Shown here: one piece after another, positions 1 to 11,300 of the stretch | Layout of the letters: each line of letters begins with the position of its first letter | Position numbering within the stretch: position 1 is the first letter of the stretch | NCBI GenBank assembly: GCA_001642005.1 | Contig: LWCA01000352.1 | Coordinates: 1-30,802 of the forward strand | Direction: 5' to 3' | Origin: Intoshia linei | Lineage: Eukaryota; Orthonectida; Rhopaluridae | DNA: 30,802 nucleotides | Notes under the pieces: model-generated | Database searches by the model: none | What the model was told of the DNA's origin: nothing | Seen by the model: only the letters and a program-made list of their open reading frames with translations | Position numbers and translations under genes: made by a program

Positions 1-1229
1 TTTGTCAGTAAAAAAATTGAATTGTAAGTTTGATGATTTTGGAGTGTCAGTATAGAAATTAAAAATCTAGTTTTTGAAAATTGAATATAATTATGTCCAC
101 CCCTTTTATCTTTTTTATATTTTTCTCTTGTATTTATTATTATCCTTGTGAGGTTAATAATTAGGTTAATCTTATAACATACATTATATAATAATATCAT
201 CCACTACAGACCCAAGTTAAAACTGAAATATTAAGATACCATATTATACCTACAAACCATATTACAAAAAAATTAGAAATATTCTATGGTGTTCACACCA
301 AAGAATATTTTTTTATGAAAACAAATTGTTAATTGTTAATTAATTAATTGTTACAATTAATTAATTAACAATTGTGTCAGTATTTTTCTATAATTATTTT
401 TCAGTATTGTAAATGGTTTGTTAGTATTTTAGGTGCCTTTACTAACAAAATAATTTTTTTTACTGCCCTTCCAATTTAAATACTGACAATCAATTATTTA
501 TACTGACACAAATAAATGCACGCCATTGGTAAAACTGGAATTTTACCTAAAGGGTTTTTAAAACCGAATTTTTCCTTTTAGGGTTGTTAAAACTGAATTT
601 TTCCGTTTAGTGGTGGTAAATATTGATTTTTAGTAAAAATGGTTGGATTTAAGTAGACACCCATTAATAATTATACACTGCATTATTTGTAGCGATCTTT
701 CATTACATTGTATTTTTTAACCGTAACGACACTTTTGAGGGTTTGAAGAATTATATAACGTGATAAAATTTTTATAGAGGTTGGGTTGTCATTTTAGAAA
801 GCGACAACTAAAATTTAATTTTTATTAATAATTTTTAATAATAATAGAAATTAATAAATCAATAAAAATAATTAATAATTATAAATTAAATAATATAATA
901 ATATTAATCATTATAATAAAGTTTAATAGTGTATAAGTTAACGTCCGTTGACGTCTTTGATAAATAAAAAATATTCTAATCATGGGTTACTTCATATTCT
1001 GTATATAAAAATTATTACTGGGAATGAAATTTTTATCTAAAACTTTGGTAAACGTGAATTTTGAAAAATATATATTAAAAAAAATTTAACATTTAAAAAT
1101 AAGAAAAAATTCTTTAATTATCTTAAATTGGAAACAACTGAAACTTCAAACGGACGGTAACGTATACAACCGCTAAGAAATATAAATTAACTAATAAGTA
1201 TACATTTTTAATTACATTTGGATTTTAAG
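1..1229 (+). other. Myosin intron sequence with AT-rich repeats
   Basis: No exon of the preceding myosin head could be found here. The stretch holds GTGTCAGTAT inverted repeats, a perfect palindrome, and a degenerate repeat at about 530-640 with the theme 'ttttcc.tttagggttg.taaaa'. That theme recurs near 15.3-15.5 kb and 28.98 kb inside hAT-type elements. The acceptor used is the TTTTAAG ending at 1229. Confidence 0.6.
44..509. repeat. Candidate MITE-like inverted repeats with an inner 21-bp palindrome
   Basis: GTGTCAGTAT occurs at 44-53 and 374-383, and its exact reverse complement lies at 500-509 (a second partial copy at 480-488). Inside, 331-351 and 353-373 form a perfect 21-bp inverted repeat with a one-base loop. 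No convincing target-site duplication was seen, so the element borders are uncertain. Confidence 0.35.
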
Positions 1230-4200
1230 GAAGAATACGTTACTGAAGGAATATCATGGAAAAATATAGATTTTTTTAATAACAAAATTGTATGTGAATT
1301 AATAGAAGGTCTTCAAAATAAACCTGGAGTTTTTGATTTATTAAATGATGTCTGTAAAGCGCAACACGCCGTCACAGAAAGTGGAGATGCTGTGTTTCAA
1401 GGAGTATATTAATAAATAATTTTTAATATAATACATATATAATTTTAAATATAAATTATTTAGAAATTGAATTCTGCATTTTCATCACATCATCATTTTG
1501 TTCCAAGTGGTTGTGGGTTTACAATACATCATTACGCAGGAGATGTAAGTTTTTATGAAAATTAGGTAGAATTATTATTTTTACTTATTTAGGTTACATA
1601 TAATATAGAAGGATTCACTGCAATGAATAGAAATGCAATATTTAATGATTTAATTATATTAGCAAAATCATCCCAAAAGTACATTATTTGTATATAATTA
1701 CCAGTTATTATCAAAATTATTCATTTATTAATTATTATAAATTTATTATAATTAATGATACACTTATTATGTTGTGATATTGTGTATACCAATTTTTATT
1801 TAGCCGTTTGTTAAGAAATTTATTTATGGATGACACTTCATCGAAACAGAGACCTTCCAATGTAGGAACTAAAATGAAAGTAATTGTCGTTTTTTGTAAA
1901 TTAGAGCGTATATTTAATTGACTAATTTAAGAAACAAACTGCTAATCTAATGAGTGCAATTCAGGAGTGTGTACCCAGCTATATACGTTGTCTTAAGCCG
2001 AACGAGACTAAAAAAGCTCACGATTGGGACAATGCTCGGTAAATATTAAAATAATATTAATATTAATATTTAATGATTATATCATTATTTTCAAACCCAG
2101 GCACCAACAGTTACAAAAACCTGAAAAAAAACCAGTTTGAATTTTTTTACTGAATAAAAAAATTAAATCTTCAAAAGTCTTCAAAACATTTTGGTGTGGG
2201 GTTGTAATAATACCGAACCTACCAACTCGAGGCCATTCTAAAATGAATAATAAACTCTAAAAAAAATTGTCAATCAATGTGTAGTGCTATGGCTTTACCC
2301 ATCTCCAAGGATTTTGACTTTACATCTTAAATTTAATACAAAAATACATACAAATGTGGTTAATATTCAAGAATATATTTTTTTAATGCTCACTTTTTAA
2401 AAATGACGCCTCAGCTTATAATAATGTCGTCAAGATCTTACCACGAAGAGAGTTTATGGTATGGTAGGCTGGGCACATGGTCATACGACCCAAAAGGTTA
2501 GAAAAAAAAATGAATTCAAGTTAAAAAATAAATTCATTATGATTTATGATAATTAAACGTTACCCCAATATAACCATATTTTAGATGTTCACATCAAGTT
2601 GAATATTTAGGATTGGAAGAAAATATTAAAGTACGACAAGCTGGTCATGCATATCGACGTATATATGAAGATTTTGTCCATAGGTTATTAATTTGTTTTT
2701 TAATTATATATTTTTACATTGTTATTCTGTACAATATATTTCAGCGGTTTGTTCTTGACACAGTTTGTTAATGAGAAAATTAAAAGGTTAATAATAACGA
2801 TTTAATTACTTGGATATCACCAAATTTACCAACACAGGAATATATTGTACTGCATCATGGAATTTAACATGATTTAAATGTACTAATACTTGATATTAAT
2901 AATTTAGATACAAAGTAATATTAAATTTAAAAACTGGTCAATCAGCCGGAATTCCAAAGGATGCAACTCGTAAAATACTTGAAAAAATTAAATTGGGCAA
3001 CGAGTAACTCTCATTTAAAAATTGTAATAATATTTAAGTTATCAATTCGGACATACGAAAATATTCATAAAAGATGCTGAATCGGTTATTTTTACTCTAA
3101 AATTTATACATCATGTATAACTGTATACTATACAATATACCGTATAGTATACGGCGTATACTATAAGTGGGTTTTCAAAAAGGGAAGCATTAGGAGTAAA
3201 CTTTTCAAAGTCTAGAGATTATTTTTTATTGGTACTTTTTTTCATTCAGATCAAGTTTAAACTCTAAACTTTAAATGTAATAATTACTAGGTTTTTTTAT
3301 TGGAGTCTACTAGAGAAAGATATTTCAGTGAAGCGTCCAATAAAATTCAAGAATTTTTCAGAATAAACATGGGAATGTTTATGACTCATAAAGGTATTTA
3401 TAATAATGATTTATTAAGATTAAATAAAGTATTTTAAACGACTGTATTAATTTTTAACTTCATATCATCCATCTTTTAATTAACTATTAAAAGAGATGAA
3501 GCTATGGGTCGCCCAATATGTTGTAAAAATTATTTTTTAAATTATATTGATGAAATGTCATATAAGGTTTGGTAAACCTTGCAGATTACCGAATTTATGG
3601 TCAAAATTCAAATTTAATAAGAGGAATAATTATAATTAATAATTATTATAATAGACACTATATACTATTACATTCTAATGAAAATTTTAACAGTTTAAAA
3701 ATATTCTTTAATATGAGATGGTGGATGGCTGGAAAATAAAAAATAACTGATTACGTGACTAAACTTTTATAACTAACCATGTATTGCATTGAAGGTAAGT
3801 AAGTTAAAAAATTAAAATTAGATATTTCTAAGGGTAGACAAATTTTTATAAATCACTTTAAATTTAAATTTTTAACTTTTTGACTCTCATTCCAAGTATG
3901 ATTGAGCATGCAATATAAAATATATATTTTTATTACAGCTCCAAATATTTACGGAAACCGGAAACAACGTTGTCGTTTTTCAATTAATCTGAGAAAAAGA
4001 CAAGATTATATGGAAGTAAGTAGCTATCCAGACATTGTTGGTAAAATTGGAAAAATAAAAAAATTGCAATTTGCTGAAACCATATCTAAATATGATCGAC
4101 GTTTTAAAGTAGGATTATTGAATATATTAGGGATTCAAATAATAAATTAGATGAGTAAGCGGCATTTGATACTAACGCAAACGAAACTATTTATATTTGG

Positions 4201-7200
4201 ACAAGAAAAGGTAAATCTAATTTACACTATAAAAAATTATAGAGTTAAAATAAAATACATTTTCTTAAATTTAGATAAAAAAAGGACCAGATAAAGGCAA
4301 AAAGATGTACGTAATAAAATATGAATCACCTATAGAGGAAGTGTCATCTATAAAAATAAGGTAACTTACTATTCGATATTTTAAATTAACTTTATCACTT
4401 TTAAATATTGTTGGGTGTTCTTTTATGCGCAAATATAAAAAAGTGTTATTGCGCATTTTTTACTGTACTGAAATGAAATATTTTGTATGTAAAAAATTAT
4501 AAAGTAACTTGGAATCCTGGAAACTGAAAATTCTTTTAAATGATTAGTAAAAAATTCCATGTCAATTCAAAATTTACCTGATATATAAAAACACAATTTA
4601 GTACCAAACAAGACGATATGATTATAGTTGGGTTTAAGAATAACATTGAATTCTTTTTGGAATGTAAACACAAAACTGAATTTATAGCTTCACTTAATTC
4701 TTGCTACAAAAATGTTAATAACAGAGATTTGTACATTAACCCTTGTGACAGGTATTTATCATTTTATCTTAAAAAAATATATCTTATTTTATTTTTTTAT
4801 TTTAGACTGGTATACACAACTAAATCTAATAGTAAACGCAATGTTACTTTTGATGATGCCGGTCCGAAAGAAGAAAAAAATATAAAAAACAAGGGTGCAA
4901 CTTCCCATATATCTATTGCACGTGGTCTTCCAGAAAATACATGTAATATAAACCACATGTATAAAATACATGTATATGACATGGTAACAGTGTTTCCGAA
5001 CCAATTTTTGTCTAGTGTCATTTGTCGTATCTTTGTAGATGAGAAGTGGCGCATTACATTTTTATGTATATTATATTTAATATTTTAAAATCATAATACA
5101 GGGATGGTTATACTTCTTTGCGAAAGGATCGTATTTAAAAATTAAAAATATTCAGATTTTAGTAGTAGTATATTTGAAAAATAATAATTAGATTGTGGAT
5201 ATAAAAAAATTTAAGTTGTAGCGATTTGTCTATAAACATTTAACATCTTATTATAAGGGCCGCATGCGTATATATTGTAGTTTTTGTATTATTTTGGTAT
5301 CGCATTTCAATTAAGTTGTTTAGAAATCGGCGCATTGTATGGCAATTGTTGATCATGTGCTGTAGATTTTTAATTTTGATGAATAATTACAAAATATCCA
5401 GAATGACATCAAATAAGAGTTGATAGTGTTGAAACTTTTCCTCATTCTATATTCATATTATTAATTCTATTGAAGGTTTCTTAATCTTTTGCCATGCGCT
5501 ACCCATTTTAATAATAAAAATGTTCAAAACCTTACATCCATTTTTTTGTGATGAAATGATGCAAATCTTAATTACATATAATGTATAATAGAGTGTGGAT
5601 TTTAGTACCTTTTTTTTATATTTTATGGTCCGGAACGGATAAAGTCGCGTATAGTTTTAGATTAATAGTTATAATATATAGTTTTAGTTTTAGTATAGTT
5701 TTATGATTACACTGAAAAAAAATTTGTTCAATTTTTAGCGGAAACGTTTGCTACTTTAAAAAATTTTCAACACCCTTGGCCAGCAGTTCTCAACAAACTT
5801 CGCAGTTGGTACCCCTAAACTAAAAAAAAATAATTTGGTACCCCATAATAATTTCTATTTATTGTAACTATGATACCATGTGAATTAAAAAAAATAAAAT
5901 AAATAGTTAGTTTAACTCTACTTCATCAAAAATAGATACATAAATGTATTATGAAATTTTAAAAATATTTATAATTTATGAATCATAAAGTGTGAGTCAT
6001 AGGATGAGACGAACTGGTACCCCAAAATAATGTATGGTATCCTAGGCCCTAGGGTATAAGTATTAAATAAGTATAAAATCAAAAATTGAATAAAATCACA
6101 CAACCTCCAAAATGTTTGTTGCGACCCCGTGGTTAAGAAAACAGTTGTAATTTATTTTAATTATCTTTCTCAGTGAAATATTATACAAGATATTGTACTT
6201 CCAAATCGGCATGGTTTGGAAACACTGCGTAATGATTGCAATAATTTAATATATACACAAGGGTAGACACAATTTCATGGACTTTGAGATATCATTAATT
6301 TATAATTTAATATTATTTAAATGTTTTGAATGTTGAAAAATTTGATACATTTAACATGAACGGGCTTTTTCAAAACTGAAATTTCCGAAAAATTGGTAAC
6401 TGACCAGTTTGGCTTATAATCAGTTAGAAAAAATACAGCACCAATTGAATGTAAAATTACTTATTTATACATATTAATACAAATCCAAATTTTGATCAAT
6501 TAATCAAATATATAAATGTTTCATACCTGTAATACACGTAATATACAATGTACATCGTTACTTATATGAAACTCTTTGTTTGTCTGTGTGTGTTATCGTT
6601 TATTTCAATAACTAAGAGTCTTAGAATTATATAAAGTCCACATTTCTATTACAGTTTTTTGCGGGTAAAAGTAATATAAATTTCAACCTCTGAAACTCAC
6701 ATCTTACCGGCGAAAAGCTCTAATTATTTTTTTTTGAAAATCAAACGAGTTCGAGAATTTAAAAAAAATTACACTCTGATACAGATTTTAAAATAATAAA
6801 TATTTTCATAAGTTTAAATTTAAAAAAATATATCTTCAGGGCCAAACGTCAAATTACCATTTTTTTTTAAATGAAAACAACCCTAGAATTTCAAAAAAAA
6901 ATACAGGCGTAACAGTTGTATACTGTTAATACACACAAAATTTTCAATCTAAATAAGTAGTATACATTATATGTGTAATAATGAACTGAAATGTATTCAA
7001 TTAAAATACATTTTCTAATATATATTAAATAGATACATCATTTAGGTGTCGGTTATGAAGTAAATTTCAGTGATCGCTACAACTATACAAATTTTTCAAG
7101 TAAACATTATAATATATTGTATTTTAAAAAAACAATATATAGGTAGTCAAAACCACAATCAAAACCAAAACCAAACAAGAATTCAACCCACTTATAACAA

Positions 7201-8266
7201 AGCACCACCTACACCAATGAAATCAAAGTATTATCAATATATTTAAATTATATTTCTGAAAAATACCGTATGACTCTAAATGAAAAAAGATGAAATATGT
7301 AGTAAACAATACCTGAAAACATGTTCCATTTTAAGAACATTGGCGGGACTAAACTTTTCATTCTTTTCATTTGTATAAAAACAAAGGGTAATTTGTTGTT
7401 TTGGTAGAAAGGTACACATTTTTAAATTTATCTTATTTTCTGAGTTGAAAATGAACTATAATGTACAATTTGAATATTGATGCATAATAAATATTATTTT
7501 AGCCAAAAACAATGCCGTGTTCTATACGATTATGACGGTGTAGAAGCTGGAGAATTAACAATTCGTCAAAATGAAACGATTAACATAATCGATGAAGGTA
7601 ACTAAAAACTATTTTTATAATGGTTAAACTTTGACAATAGATTATAAACTATAATTTATAATATATTGAACAATCACTTGAAAAATTATTATTGATAACG
7701 TAAAAAATGTTGCAAACCCCACTAAACCATTTACCTCATTAATTTTATGCTACTAAAACTATCATATGAAACTATTATTTCATCAATCCTGATTGATCAA
7801 TCAATTGTAAATTCTATAATATATGGTTACTTCCATTCCAAGGGAACCGATCAAATGAGTTTAAATATTGCATCATCCTCCACCCTTATTAAAATATTTG
7901 TTTAAGTTTTTTAAAATAAACTATACAGTATTACCTATACAGTATTAATTTAGTTCAGTATTATCAATATTTAGTTAGATTTAATTTCTTTTCTTGTATC
8001 TGTTATCAGTGTTTCAAATCAACTCTTGGGCTACTTACTCAAATGAGTTACTAATTTTTTTACCAGTAGATCCAGTGTCAAAAAACCAATTCTAAATAAT
8101 CTACACTAAAATCCGTTAATTCAACCCCTAATTAGCGAACTGTTACATTGGATCAATTATAGAGCATATATAATTTTTAAATTTTTCAGATCCATCTGGA
8201 TGGTGGAATGGTGAATGCAACGGTTATGTCGGTCTGTTTCCATCAACCTATGTTGAACTAATATAA
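1230..8266 (+). CDS. Long-tailed class I myosin (Myo1e/Myo1f type), C-terminal 575 residues, 5' end outside window
   Basis: This is an actin-based motor that links membrane to cortical actin, known in this family from endocytosis and cell edges. Exons read from splice sites: 1230-1403, 1464-1544, 1593-1678, 1804-1879, 1932-2038, 2585-2683, 2908-3003, 3039-3084, 3291-3393, 3939-4108, 4151-4210, 4275-4360, 4602-4751, 4806-4942, 7143-7227, 7503-7597, 8190-8266. All phases agree and no stop interrupts. The lower motor half shows [23 protein letters not shown] and [10 protein letters not shown]. An IQ-like helix ([10 protein letters not shown]) follows near residue 270, then a TH1 lipid-binding tail with KYDRRFK and GPDKG. 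A linker of about 30 residues ([14 protein letters not shown]) leads to an SH3 domain with ALYDYD-like VLYDYD, GWW and YVELI at the end. The linker is much shorter than the vertebrate Pro-rich TH2. The P-loop and switch regions are upstream of the window. The family call is near certain; Myo1e versus Myo1f is not separable here. Confidence 0.93.
2039..2584. repeat. Myosin intron with a SINE-like fragment (minus orientation)
   Basis: Positions 2211-2245, read on the minus strand, give GGCCTCGAGTTGGTAGG followed by TTCGG. This matches the B-box-bearing part of the SINE-like element at 15998-16025 almost base for base. Nothing else in the intron is recognised. Confidence 0.4.
2745..2786 (+). other. 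Possible 14-residue cassette exon in the myosin neck
   Basis: A 42-nt segment lies between myosin exons 2585-2683 and 2908-3003. It is bounded by a good acceptor (pyrimidine-rich, ending TTTCAG) and a GTTAAT donor, and it is open in phase. Including it inserts about 14 residues just before the RYKVIL strand. Skipping it joins FVH to RYKVIL, which aligns exactly with the usual class I myosin converter end. The short form is therefore the default model. The segment could be an alternative exon or chance. Confidence 0.35.
4943..7142 (+). other. Large myosin intron (2.2 kb) filled with repeats
   Basis: This intron separates the TH1 domain from the linker exon. It holds a decayed hAT-like segment (about 5781-6145, starting CAGCAGTTCTCAAC with 'gacccc' near the far end). 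It also holds a stretch at about 6840-6900 resembling the tandem units in the sepiapterin reductase intron ('caaattacc...aaaatgaaaa..cctagaattt'). No coding exon was found. Confidence 0.6.
7295..7343 (-). repeat. Fragment of the 14.3-kb hAT element
   Basis: In reverse complement this reads ATGTT...AAAATGGAACATG, then TTTTCAGGTATTGTTTAC. It matches 14469-14520 inside the nested hAT element, which shows that the family has further decayed copies. It lies in the myosin intron 7228-7502. Confidence 0.55.
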
Positions 8267-8282
8267 ATTGTACACAAGTTCA

Positions 8283-8311
8283 AATAAATAGTCAATTTTA
8301 TTTACAATAAA
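8283..8311. terminator. Interleaved poly(A) signals of two convergent genes
   Basis: AATAAA occurs on the plus strand at 8283-8288 and 8306-8311, serving the myosin stop at 8266. On the minus strand AATAAA lies at 8302-8297, about 20 nt past the sorting-nexin stop (8324-8322). The stops are 55 nt apart, so the two 3' UTRs must overlap if these signals are used. Confidence 0.6.
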
Positions 8312-8321
8312 CATAAATACA

Positions 8322-11300
8322 TCATTTGGTGTTTGAAATAATTTTAAATTGATTTGCAATTAATTGAGCAGATTTAGAGTCCGAAAACATTGTGAAAATT
8401 AATTCACATATACCATTAATCAAAAACCTTTGATTCATTGAGGGGTATTGTAAAATTGTCACAACCTTATCACATGCAATGTAAATATTGGCATCAGCAC
8501 AATATTTTTTCAATTCTTCTAGAAATTAATTATTTACATTATTTATACATTAAACTATTTTCAATCAATCAATTTAACAAAAAAAACCTGGAAAATGTTG
8601 CATCACTAAATAACGAGTTAAAAATCTAGCATGGCTTTTAGATAAATAAGAATATTTTTCATTATTAGATATTTCGTAAGGGTAAATCATTCTTCTATAA
8701 AAGAAAATAAGTATCAAGAATTCCAATATTTCTCTCAAAATATTGACATGAACCATAAAATAATATAAGCAGACTTTAAGTAAAATCAAGATTTTACAAA
8801 TCCGCATAGTTAAAACATTCAGTGTTTTCAAAAGGGATAAAAAATAATATTAAAAAATCAAATATACTTGATATTGTCAATATGTTTATCAAATCTACTA
8901 GCTTCATTAACAAAATTTAATATTGATCTAAATATTAAAATAACACATGTCATTATACAAATAATAAAAACCTATTAAATCTATCATGGAAAACATTTTT
9001 AACGGTAAATTCGACTAAACTAAACATTTTGTTTCCGAATGTAGAATTAGCACCTTTATGCTTAAAATCTAATATTTCTGTGACACAGTCAAGTAAAACT
9101 TTAACCGGATAGTGCTCATCCTAATAAGTTTTAATAAATTAAAATAAATTAAAAAACCTCGGATATCAAAGAAACGTCTAAAAGAATATATTACTATTCA
9201 CAAATGTGTACCTTTAAAACTATTGACAAAAGTTTGCAAATGATTAAAATCAACAAAATACACAATGCACTAAATTTTAAATTAAAACTAATTTCAAAAA
9301 ACATTACATACATTAAAAAATTGTCAATAAATTATACCTTTGATTCTAAATCATTAAACAAGCCAATATTTAAGTTGTGGTTTTTAATATTTTTGATATA
9401 TTTGAGCATGTCAATATTATTAAAATTTATTAATCTTGGCTAATAAAATTTTTATAAAAATATGATTAATATTACATAATCTTTTAATAATGACACTATT
9501 GAATTTGCCATTTTGAACGTTTTTAAACGGTATCCTCTTGCAGATTTTATGTTTGTATAATTGTATTCATAATAGTAACTATTATATTCTTTGTATTGCT
9601 TAATTTGTAACATTAAAAAAATTTAATCATCAAATCCTGCATTATTCTGATTAATATACCTTAATCATGATGAAAAGTTTTAAATAGATACCGTCCCCTT
9701 TAGAATCTAGATAATCTAAATTTGACGTGAAATCCATTTTATTATCTAATATACTCGAAAATTTTCGATTTAGTGAAGAATCTTCAATGATAATTTTTAA
9801 AGTTCGTTTGTATTCAGAGTCCTAAATATTCAATTAATCAAAATACACTTCAAAAAAAATTTCAAAACTCATCACAAGCACACCTCTAATTGAAAATTGA
9901 CTTGATTAAATGCAATATTTTTCATATGAAGTGAACATTTATTTGATAAATTGACTAAATACGGGTATTCATCCTTCCCATTCATCCATTCCACGTCGTG
10001 CGATGATTTAGCAACAATATATTTTTGTAAAAATATCATAAAAGCATATATGTCACTTTTATTAACACATTTCATGATAAAAGTGTGTAAATCATCCAAT
10101 GTTACTTTTTTAACATAGAGCTATATTAATTTTAAATATTTTAATTTTAAAATTAAATTACCAAATTTATCAATTTCATATTTAAATAATGCGGATCGGA
10201 TATATGTTCAAATGACGACAATGCAATGTTGGCACAAATGCTCTAAATTATTACAAAATTTAAGATTGAATATAGTTCATTTTTTATTCTTTCAAAAAAT
10301 CACCCAACATGAAACGTGGAAAATTTAGCAACAGGGTATTATACTAAATACACTTACGCGTAAATAAAAGTATTTCCTTAAACCTACCGTCGAATTCTAG
10401 AATTTAAAAAAATCCAGATATAGTTTATGGTAGTTTATCTAAAAAAAACATTTTAACCTCATAAATCCACACGCATGTATTCCGGTCAATCATGAATTTT
10501 AATTGGTTTTCACTATTTAATTATAATTATAGACAAAATTGTTATAATTAAAATCCAAATTACAATCTCAATTAAATAAAATTTTAAAATTTTTTAAATG
10601 TTCATCTAGAAACTTTCACTGGTAGAACTAGCTAACTTTTGTATTAAGTACATAATGACATTCTAGTTATAAAAATAAAATAATTATTACCTGAAAAAAA
10701 AATCGTAAAATACGACAACGTGTAACTGAATAAGATAACAATCTGTGTGAAAATAATTGAGATATAACTGTAAAAAAGTCTAAAAATTACAAATTAAAAT
10801 ATAATAATACAACATAAAATAAAAATTTTGATAATGAACAGAATAGTATCATCTCATTTAAATTCTCAAATTGATAATTAAAATATGGTAAATAATATAA
10901 AATTATTAATAATTTTATTAAATTTTGGCTAGTAATTTCGTAATAGCATAGTATTATTTTGTAGTAGCCCGCAAGAAATTTTATACTAAATTTTCGTTTC
11001 GGATGAAGAAAAAGTGGGAACCAGTGGTAGATCTAGGATTATCAGCCAGGGAGGCGAAATAATTATCAGGAGCCAAACGCATATAATGTATTTAATTGCA
11101 TATAATTTATTTATTCAACTGTATCAAAACGACATTTTGAGCAAGTTATCTTTCGATTATAAACAACGTTAAGTCCGATAATTTAACTTAAACTGATGTT
11201 ACTATAAAACATTACTATAATACAGTCCAACCCCGGTTTGGGGCGAACCTCGGCAGCGGGGCACCCTCGATTTTTAAGGCACTTTTTAAATATTTTATTA

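Noticed and set aside
3085-3125. Read-through of the myosin exon as VIFTLKF
   Set aside because: Splicing at 3084 to 3291 gives [12 protein letters not shown], which fits the family far better.
3498-3570. Open stretch in a myosin intron reading [10 protein letters not shown] and NYIDEMSY, at first taken for the neck exon
   Set aside because: Exons 3291-3393 and 3939-4108 already join in phase and align with the neck and TH1 start without a gap.
5781-6145. Possible complete hAT element in the large myosin intron
   Set aside because: The two ends resemble each other only loosely and no 8-bp duplication is present, so it is kept only as debris.
8438-8629. Plus-strand open frame opposite the last sorting-nexin exons
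   Set aside because: It is a shadow of the minus-strand coding exons, with no splice or family support.
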